Shown: one piece after another, positions 57,050 through 64,000 of the stretch
Layout: each line of letters opens with the position of its first letter
Position numbering within the stretch: position 1 is the stretch's first letter
NCBI GenBank assembly: GCA_905221605.1
Contig: CAJNDS010002092.1
Location: 224,428-288,427, forward strand
Reading direction: 5' to 3'
DNA from: Symbiodinium natans
Lineage: Eukaryota; Sar; Dinophyceae; Suessiales; Symbiodiniaceae
Length of the DNA stretch: 64,000 nt
Notes under the pieces: model-generated
What the model was told of the DNA's origin: nothing
Database searches by the model: none
The model's input: the letters and a program-made list of their open reading frames with translations, nothing else
Made by a program: the position numbers and the translations under genes

Positions 57050-58440
57050 GGTCACGAGGCAACAACTACGCATTTTTAAGTGTGCTTATGCTAATTGTGC
57101 TTTTCAAAAATAGTATACAAGTGGTCTTTCTAGTGCTTCAGAACTTTTTGTTTCGTATGTAAGTAGAGCCGCTAGTGTTTAGTGCATCTTTTGGTTGTAC
57201 TCAAGTGTAGTAGACCTTATTCAGCCATTACTTGGTGCTCTGGTAGCTAAATTCGCAGGGATCATATTTGCCTGGTAAATGCGATTAATTATCTAGAAGC
57301 AGCATTTGCAATACTTGTCTTGAGAAAAAGCATTTATTGCTTAGAACTGTTTGCTTAAAAAGTGACTCCTACTCGTCCAGGGATACCCCAAAACCCTATA
57401 ATCCAAACTTCACCAGAGATTCTCCTGAAAAGCTTGCGCTTTTGGATGTTTTTACGTATTTGTGAATTTGCTTGTGGTATGGCCTTCACTAAGTACTTTT
57501 CTAGGATTCTTGTGCATTTTTTAAGCCTGATTGTGCAAGTTGTGTTTTTCAAGCATAGGAAATATGTGGTCTTTATTGAATACTTCAGACATCTTTGTTT
57601 CATCGTTATGTAAGTAGAACCGATTTCCATTATTGTGCATTTTAAAGCTTGCTTATGCAAATTGTGCTTTTCAGACATAGTATACAAGTGGTCTTTAGTG
57701 AATACTTCAGCAATCTTTGTCTCATTGTTATGTAGGTAGAACCGTTTCCATTTCCGCAAGTGTTTATTTCGTATTGGTTGAGTATGGTCCTTTAAATAAT
57801 ATTCACTTGAGTCAAATTGGGCTATTTGCTTAAGAATTCCTCTAGTAGTTAAATTCGCATAGAATGAATACTTCAAAAAAAATTGTTTCATGAATATGTA
57901 AACATAAGGTGTTTCATTTGACTTTGCAGATAGTATTTCAATAATACTTTGCCTGGTATAAACACAACTGTTTCAATGCATTAGTTGCTCAACAAAGCAC
58001 TATTTGCCCTTTAAACCACACTTTGCCATATTTTGGTTGAATATGGTGCTTCTTTCGTATTTTGGTTGAGTACAAAAATAAAACGATTCATGAATATGTA
58101 AACATAAGGTATTTCAGTGGACTTTTCAGAGAGCATACTTTGCCTAGTACAAGCACAATTGTATAAATACAGTATTTGCACTTTAAACCCACACTTTGCC
58201 ATATTTTAGTTGAGAATGGTGTCTATTTCGTATCTTGGTTGAGTATGCTCCTTTAAATGGTATTTAAGAAAAAATGTTTCACTATTTGATTAATACTTTG
58301 CCTCGTACAAACACAATTGTATAAATAAACTAGTTGCTCAACAAAACATTAATTGCCCTTTAAAACGCACAATTTGCACAGAAAAAAACTGATCTAAACA
58401 TCTAAAAACAGCATTGTCCGCTTCAGATTCAACATGTAGA
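57050..58440. repeat. AT-rich block with diverged tandem modules
   Basis: No telomere-type repeat. Modules recur: GTGGTCTTTA-x-TGAATACTTCAG...TATGTAAGTAGAACCG (57121, 57569, 57691) and TACTTTGCCT-x-GTACAAACACAATTG...CCCTTTAAA (57945, 58140, 58290). The 178-codon minus frame at 57355 is AT-encoded and repeated, so I do not call it a gene. Confidence 0.65.
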
Positions 58441-58589
58441 TTCTTCCAATGCTGGCTTATCGGGGTCTGCGAGGTGGGTGTCCCAGTAACTGTCCTTCAT
58501 TACCCGGTGATTAACTACGCGACTTTTGGGCCTTGTTTGTTGTTTTTTGTTAAAAAGGCCTAAAAAGGCCTAAAAAGGGTAGGTCGCTG

Positions 58590-58693
58590 GGGGGGGGGTA
58601 GCATATATATATATATATATACCCTTAAAGGGATTCTATAGGGTTCTGTATATACCCTTTAAGGGATTCTATAGGGCCCTCTATATATACCCT
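58590..58693. mobile_element. IE-11 element
   Basis: (TA)n followed by two CCCTTAAAGGGATTCTATAGGG-type units. It directly adjoins the coiled-coil exon on the minus strand. Confidence 0.65.
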
Positions 58694-58782
58694 TACTAAC
58701 CAGCAAAGCAGCGTGTCCACCTCGACCTGCTGCGCCAGGCACTGCGCCTCGTAGCTCTCCTTCCTCTCCTCCAGTTGCCTTG
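58694..58782 (-). CDS. Coiled-coil exon
   Basis: The minus strand reads QLEERKESYEAQCLAQQVEV then DTLLCWLV, and may donate into the IE-11 element. Confidence 0.5.
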
Positions 58783-58849
58783 GGGTTTCGGGTTTAGGGT
58801 TTAGGGTTTAGGGTTTAGGGTTTAGGGTTTAAGGGTTTAGGGTTTGCTG

Positions 58850-59035
58850 TAATTGGGTGTAGATGCTGTGAAGGTTAGGCTTTGGAACAAGCTCGAAAGC
58901 TTCGTGAGGCGGTCCGATTGCGGAGGGCCATCTAACCCATTTCTGCCACCCCACACCGTCCGAGGCGGCAAAGCCACCCAAATCTATTCCTTTAGGGTGT
59001 ACGCCTAACCTCAAGTCAATTGCTTACTTACAACA
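58850..59035. repeat. Dispersed repeat R1, copy 2 (inverted)
   Basis: See copy 1 at 10675. About 15 bp present in the other copies are missing here. Confidence 0.6.
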
Positions 59036-59464
59036 AACTTCTTCCTTCCGTCACGGATGGGACAGGCCAGAGGCCCCCTGGTCCCCGGCAACTCTGCACC
59101 CAAAAATGCCAGCCACGCCCAGGGTCAAGGTTACTTTACGGGACCAGTACTGGTCCCGAGGAGAATGGGTCCCGGTAGGTCGAGGGGCTTAAGCGCCGCC
59201 TCCTCCCCACTGTAGGGAGGCGGCCTAAGCTCTGAGTTTAGGGTTTAGGGTTTAGGGTTTACGGTTTAGGGTTGGGAGTTTCGGGTTTAGGGATAATTCG
59301 GTACAGAAAGCCCATGGAAGTCCCCCTATTACCCCTCTAAAGGTTTCTACAGGGTACTGTACCTTTCTGACTACTGCTCAAACTCCTCTAAACCCGAAAC
59401 CCTAAACCCTAAACCCTAAACCCTAAACCCCAAACCCTAAACCCTGAACCCTGAACCTTCACAC

Positions 59465-59735
59465 AGAGACCCATCGAGTTGCCGCGCAAGCTGGGCTGAC
59501 TGGAGCTCCAGGCTGGGGATGTGGTGCCCACGCAGGTGCCGCGTTTTCTCGATGCTCTGCGGATGCAGGTGGCCCTGGTAGATCTCTTGAAGCCACGCCT
59601 CTTGCAACATTCTCTCTCAAAATGCAGCTTCTGCTCGCCCTCCGCAATCCTCCCAAAACCGAAGATCATGCAACCCTGAAAGTTTCCAGCCTTTCAGCTG
59701 TGAGTTCCCCCTCCTTCAACCCTGAAATCCGAACC
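59465..59735 (-). CDS. Coiled-coil coding segment with a frame change
   Basis: Sense text LKEGELTAERLETF (about 59680-59725), then RIAEGEQKLHFERE, then in another frame MLQEAWLQEIYQGHLHPQSI and IPSLELQSAQLARQLDGSLC. The switch falls in TTTTGAGAGAGAATG near 59600, so a one-base indel or a small missed junction is likely. Confidence 0.5.
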
Positions 59736-60182
59736 CGAAAGCTCCTGGCTGTGTTTCCCAGAGGGCTCTCCAACCCCAACCTCCCAAAAAGGCTCTGAGA
59801 CATCCCAAACCCCAAACCCCATAATGTTGACTTCACATTAGGAATTCCCGCCGCAATTATAAAATCCAGCTGCCAGAACACAATAATGTAGCCCGCCACA
59901 ATTATAAAATCCAGCCCGGAATATTCTTCTAAAAGTGATCCCCCAGAAGCTCGCAGTAGAGGCTCACTTAGCCCACTGTGGTGGCACCGGGACAGCTAGA
60001 CCTACCAGGATTTAGGCGGATATTATTGAGGAGGCCCTGGCCGAAAAGATTGATCAATGAAGGGGGGGGGGTTTATTAATGCGAAGTCAACATTAAATTT
60101 CAGGTTGTTTGGTACCCACATAGCTGGACGAACCTCTTGAACTTAGGGTTTAGGGTCTATGGGGCTTAGTAGACCATGAACC

Positions 60183-60296
60183 CTAAACCCTCAACCTTCC
60201 ACTCCCGCGCGGGCGCGCCTTGGCTTTGGAGCGCCTGGCTTCCATGGACTCGAGTTCCTGCTGGACTTCCCCCAGCTGCGCCTCGAGATTTGGGGG
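60183..60296 (-). CDS. Coiled-coil exon
   Basis: The minus strand reads LEAQLGEVQQELESMEARRS then KAKARPRGS, a classic heptad pattern. An IE-3 remnant carrying a CCCTAAA insertion lies immediately upstream (60308-60410). Confidence 0.6.
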   Translation of the reverse strand, partial: PPNLEAQLGEVQQELESMEARRSKAKARPRGSGRLRV

Positions 60297-60795
60297 TGCT
60301 GTGGGATGTTCCCCCTTGCACGAAAACGCGAAACCCTAAACCCCAGCAGTCCTTAAGAGGGATTCTAGTACCCCCTATTCGAATCCCTATTCAGGACTGG
60401 GTGTCCTACTTGAGGGATGATGGACACAAATTCCACCAAAATAGGGGCCATACTCACTTGTAGCCAGAGCTACACTAAACCCTATAACCCGATAAACCCG
60501 ATAAACCCTATAAACCGTATAAACCCTGTAAACCCTATAAACCCTATGAACCCTGTAAACCCCATAAACCCTATAATCCCTAAAGCTAAACCCTACGCCC
60601 TACGCCCTAAACCCCAACCCCTAAACCCTACACTGGAAAAATACCTTTTCAAGGCCGGTGGACTCCTTATCTGTTACCCTTCTACCTCAACATAGCCCTT
60701 GGATACCCCTGATAAGAACCCCCTACAAAACAGAAACCCGACTTAAAAGAGACCACCAGGCAATATAAGTAATACCCATGAACCTGCAGGATGCT

Positions 60796-60906
60796 TAGGG
60801 TTTAGGGTTTAGGGTTTAGGGTTTAGGGTTTAGGGTTTAGGGTTTAGGGTTTAGGGTTTAGGGTTTAGGGTTTAGGGTTTAGGGTTTAGGGTTTAGGGTT
60901 TAGGGC
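60796..60906 (+). repeat. Telomere-type array, TTTAGGG
   Basis: About sixteen units. Confidence 0.95.
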
Positions 60907-61219
60907 TCAACCCCGAGTTGACCCAAACCCTGCTCCAAGGAAAGCGGAGAGGCGTTGGGGTTTTTGAGGGTTTTGGGGGTTTTGGGGCTTTTTGGGGTTC
61001 AGGTTTAGGGTTTGGGGTTTGGGGCGTTGGGGTTTGGGATTTTGGGCTAGGGCTTCAAGGGTGCTGGCTTCTCTCAGGCGTGAAGGTCTGGCTCTGTCGC
61101 CGCCTAGAAATTCGGGCCCCTAAGCTCCTTGTCCGCGATTGCGGACGGCTTCTGAGAGGTGGCCTAAGGATGAACCCAGCGGCCCCTTTCTGAAAACAGC
61201 CGACATGGAATATGTTGGG

Positions 61220-61298
61220 TCCTAAACACTAAACCCTAAACCCTAAACCCTAAACCCTAAACCCTAAACCCTAAACCCTAAACCCTAAACCCTAAACC
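61220..61298 (-). repeat. Telomere-type array, CCCTAAA on plus
   Basis: About eleven units. Confidence 0.95.
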
Positions 61299-61626
61299 TT
61301 GAAAAAAACCTAAAACGAACCCTAGACCCTAGAGCCCTCAGAACCATTCAGAACCCGAACAACCCAGCCAGGGCCTTCTTGCCGGTCTGCCTCTCAGCCC
61401 AGAGCTCCACTCCTCAGTTCCACAAAGCAGGGGCTTCTAGGGTTTTTGGGGGCTTTTTGGGGGTTTTTGGGTTTCGGGCGGTGGCCGCTAAGCGAGGCGC
61501 GTGAGATCTTTCGCACTACCCTGAGCCATGCCCCTAAAGCACAAAGTGTACTACCCAAGCATCTCCTGCAATCATAGCAGCAGCAGCAGCAGCAGCTAAA
61601 ATGACAACAATTAGACTAGGAATTTG

Positions 61627-61709
61627 GGGGAGCATTGAATTGGGATTATAGTACCCCCTATTGTAATCCCTATAAAGGAGCTGTTAGTACAAGGGGGAAC
61701 ATCCCAAAT
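61627..61709. mobile_element. IE-3 element, left end decayed
   Basis: Core GGGATTATAGTACCCCCTAT and right end CTGTTAGTACAAGGGGGAAC remain. A (CAG)n run lies just upstream (61579-61597). Confidence 0.6.
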
Positions 61710-61829
61710 AGGAATCATTAAGAAACCCTTTGCATCCAGAGCTCTGAGGAGTCTTAATACAGAAACCCTAAACCCCTTAAACCCTTTTCCATCTGGTCTG
61801 CACCGATTCCACCCCCCAAAACCCTTTTC

Positions 61830-61994
61830 TAAAACCCTAAGCCCTAAGCCCTAAGCCCTAAAACCCTAAAACCCTAAAACCCTAAAACCCTAAAACCCTA
61901 AAACCCTACAACCCTACTACCCTAAACCCTACAACCCTAAACCCTAAAACCCTAAACCCTAAACCCTAAACCCTAAACCCTAAACCCTAAACCC
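61830..61994 (-). repeat. CCCTAAA and CCCTAAAA array
   Basis: A run of 8-bp CCCTAAAA units followed by normal 7-bp units. Confidence 0.95.
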
Positions 61995-62062
61995 AGGCTC
62001 CACTCTGGAGATGCAAAGCCTGGGCCTCCACCTCGCTGAGCTCCTCCTCCAAAAGAATGTGG
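61994..62062 (-). CDS. Coiled-coil exon between two arrays
   Basis: The acceptor CTGCCCCAG precedes HILLEEELSEVEAQALHLQS then GA on the minus strand; the donor side reads CTGG/GTTTAG in the array. Confidence 0.55.
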
Positions 62063-62068
62063 CTGGGG

Positions 62069-62250
62069 CAGGGTTTAGGGTTTTAGGGTTTTAGGGTTTT
62101 AGGGTTTTAGGGTTTTAGGGTTTTAGGGTTTTAGGGTTTTAGGGTTTTAGGGTTTTAGGGTTTTAGGGCTTTAGGGCTTTAGGGTTTTAGGGTTTTAGGG
62201 TTTTAGGGTTTAGGGTTTAGGGTTTAGGGTTTAGGGTTTAGGGTTTCGGG
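62069..62250 (+). repeat. Array of 8-bp TTTTAGGG units
   Basis: About seventeen 8-bp units followed by 7-bp TTTAGGG units; same variant as the opposite-strand array at 61830. Confidence 0.95.
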
Positions 62251-62261
62251 CTCAACTTCCA

Positions 62262-62340
62262 AAACCCAGACAACGCAGGGCGTCCTCGAGCCGCTCGACG
62301 CAGGCCTGAGGGGTGTTTTTGCGAGCCCCTACACCCTCTT
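62262..62340 (-). CDS. Helical exon
   Basis: The minus strand reads NTPQACVERLEDALRCLGF between two arrays. Confidence 0.45.
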
Positions 62341-62344
62341 GCTT

Positions 62345-62455
62345 GACCCTAAACCCTAAACCCTACAACCCTAAACCCTAAACCCTAAACCCTAAACCCT
62401 AAACCCTAAACCCTAAACCCTAAACCCTAAACCCTAAACCCTAAACCCTAAACCC
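62345..62455 (-). repeat. Telomere-type array, CCCTAAA on plus
   Basis: About fifteen units. Confidence 0.95.
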
Positions 62456-62644
62456 GAACCCCTACACCCTAAACCCTGAACCCTGAACCCTACATTATGA
62501 ACCTTAAGTTCAGAGTCTGCTGCACTCTGAGGGCTCTTGGGGCTGGTGCCTTCTTTTAGGCTTCGGGTTCCTCCTGTTGGGCTCCGGGAGTCTTGGGACT
62601 GTAGAGCCTGTGATCTTGAGTGTTCATTTTGGTTGTTCCCTTCG

Positions 62645-62780
62645 TTTAGGGTTTAGGGTTTAGGGTTTAGGGTTTAGGGTTTAGGGTTTAGGGTTTAGGG
62701 TTTAGGGTTTAGGGTTTAGGGTTTAGGGTTTAGGGTTTAGGGTTTAGGGTTTAGGGTTTAGGGTTTAGGGTTTAGGGTGG
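62645..62780 (+). repeat. Telomere-type array, TTTAGGG
   Basis: About nineteen perfect units. Confidence 0.95.
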
Positions 62781-63069
62781 GTTTGCTGAGCCGCGGCCCT
62801 TGATTTCTTTGTTTCAGCGCTCGCTAGACTACGGGGGTGGCCCAACCAAGGGACACCAAAGACTCCCAAGCCACGGCACGGCAGCCTAAAGCCCGAGCAG
62901 TGCGAGGAACCCGAACAATCCGTAACCCCAAACTCGGGATACCCCCCTGATACTAACAGTCCTTAATCGGGATTCTGGCCCCCCCACCCCCCCTGCCCCG
63001 GCCCCCCTGGTCCCCCCTAAGCCCTTTCACCTGGCTTGCCTTTTCTCGGTGACGGAAAGGTTTTTTTGA

Positions 63070-63293
63070 CAGTAAGCGATTGTCATGAGTTTAGGCCTAA
63101 ACCCTAAACCCTAAACCCTAAACCCTTAACCCTAAACCAGGTTTGGGTGGTTTTGCCGCCGTGGACGGCGTGGGGTGGGAGGAAAGTATTAGATGGCCCT
63201 CCACAATCGGGCCATCGGTGCTCTTCGCACCTGGCGAGACATTCGAGCCGCTGAAGCATCCTAACCTTCACAGCATCTACGCCCTATTACAGC
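63070..63293. repeat. Dispersed repeat R1, copy 3, with array insertion
   Basis: Same as copy 1, but CCCTAAA units (63100-63138) lie within it after TTTAGGCCTAAACC. The insertion is another array inside an older sequence. Confidence 0.65.
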
Positions 63294-63299
63294 AAACCC

Positions 63300-63427
63300 T
63301 AAACCTGAAACCCTAAACCCTAAACCCTAGACCCTAAACCCTAAACACTAAACACTAGACCCTAAACCCTAAACCCTAAACCCTAAACCCTAAACCCTAA
63401 ACCCTAAACCCTAAACCCTAAACCCAA
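63300..63427 (-). repeat. Telomere-type array, CCCTAAA on plus
   Basis: About seventeen units, with TAAACACT variants at the left. Confidence 0.95.
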
Positions 63428-63464
63428 ACCCTAACCCTAAACCCTCAACCCTCCCCTACGGAAC

Positions 63465-63540
63465 CTCGGCCGCCCAGCGCTCGTGGTGCAGCTCGGTGGC
63501 ACGTCGCCGTCGGCGCTCGACCTGGAGTTTGGGTTTGGGG
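63465..63540 (-). CDS. Coiled-coil/charged exon
   Basis: The minus strand reads LQVERRRRRATELHHERWAA then EVP between arrays. It is the first exon seen of the minus-strand coiled-coil series in this window. Confidence 0.5.
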
Positions 63541-64000
63541 CTGTCGCCTGACAAGGAAACCATTGTTCCATCATGGTTTATGGTTTAGGGTTCAGGGTTC
63601 AGGGTTAGAGTTTAGGGTTTAGGGTTTAGGGTCTGGGGCTTAGGGTTAGGGTTTAGGGTTTCGAGTTTAGGGTTTAGGGTTTAGGATTCACGGTTCAGGG
63701 AATCAGCTCGTGTAGTGCGACCCAGAATCGCAAGAAAAAACAAAGCGAAGCGGACATTGAGATTCTTTCAGAGCAAACCCAAAAACACGAAACCTCTAAA
63801 CCCTAAACCCTTAACCCTAAACCCCAAAAACCTCTAAACTCAAAACTCCAAACCTCTGAGGCTCCGCAATCACCACCGCCCCCTTAACATTTAAAAAACA
63901 GTCTGGTATGTCGCAATGCACCCCACAAAGTATAATCAAAAGATATGGAAAATTTGATGTTTGGGGGGGAGCGACGTGGGATTCGCAGTACCCTTTTGCA

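Noticed and set aside
57355-57891. 178-codon minus frame
   Set aside because: Lies in AT-rich tandem modules, has low-complexity composition (HNLHKQALK-type repeats) and no recognisable domain.

Overview
This window looks like nuclear DNA of a dinoflagellate or closely related alga. Seen directly: dozens of blocks of the 7-mer TTTAGGG/CCCTAAA (the telomere-type repeat of dinoflagellates, plants and some algae) lie in both orientations from one end to the other; short GC-rich islands of about 60-250 bp with open, protein-like frames lie between them; and at least a dozen families of short inverted-repeat elements occur. There is no bacterial operon, rRNA, tRNA or CRISPR structure that I can recognise. 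The phylum is an inference from the repeat unit, GC-rich third codon positions, tiny exons and introner-like elements. || The main result concerns introns. Short palindromic elements (called IE-1 to IE-14 here, my own names) and telomere-type arrays interrupt coding sequence. In many cases, removing the element plus one copy of its short target duplication restores one continuous reading frame across the gap. The clearest gene is a minus-strand J-domain protein at 31.8-33.5 kb: two introns are palindromic elements flanked by AGGT and GGTGC duplications, and a third is a telomere-type array flanked by GAGGC. The same test works near 0.7, 5.3, 5.6, 25.0, 29.1, 30.5, 31.2, 34.4, 38.6, 38.9, 43.0, 46.0, 48.1 and 56.0 kb. 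Borders are GT-AG or GC-AG in many cases; in the others precise excision would need unusual borders (GY...GG, TA...AG, TT...AG, GT...TG). || Layout. 0-2.4 kb: small exons, one with an IE-1. 3.0-4.0 kb: an array-free, probably decayed coding stretch. 4.6-8.2 kb: minus-strand exons of a cyclic-nucleotide-binding-domain (CNBD)-like protein with an ankyrin-like exon. 8.9-28 kb: many isolated exon-sized islands on both strands, including a pepsin-like protease fragment at 19.4 kb. 28.3-31.5 kb: minus-strand exons, one CNBD-like, ending in a Cys-rich terminal exon. 31.8-33.5 kb: the J-domain gene. 34-46 kb: mixed-strand islands, a two-exon gene at 42.0-42.35 kb and a minus-strand gene at 42.7-43.4 kb. 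46.4-49.8 kb: minus-strand exons of another CNBD-like protein. 49.9-55.7 kb: mostly plus-strand islands. 55.8-63.5 kb: minus-strand exons rich in coiled-coil heptads, surrounding an AT-rich 1.4 kb block and a large palindrome. || Limits. In GC-rich islands this short, several frames are often open, so strand and frame calls for isolated exons rest on residue composition and are tentative. Exon ends are firm only where a reconstructed junction fixes them. Stretches without a listed feature are telomere-type repeat, degenerate repeat, or unique sequence in which I see nothing. Islands on both strands also leave open that part of the window is a patchwork of exon fragments rather than intact genes.
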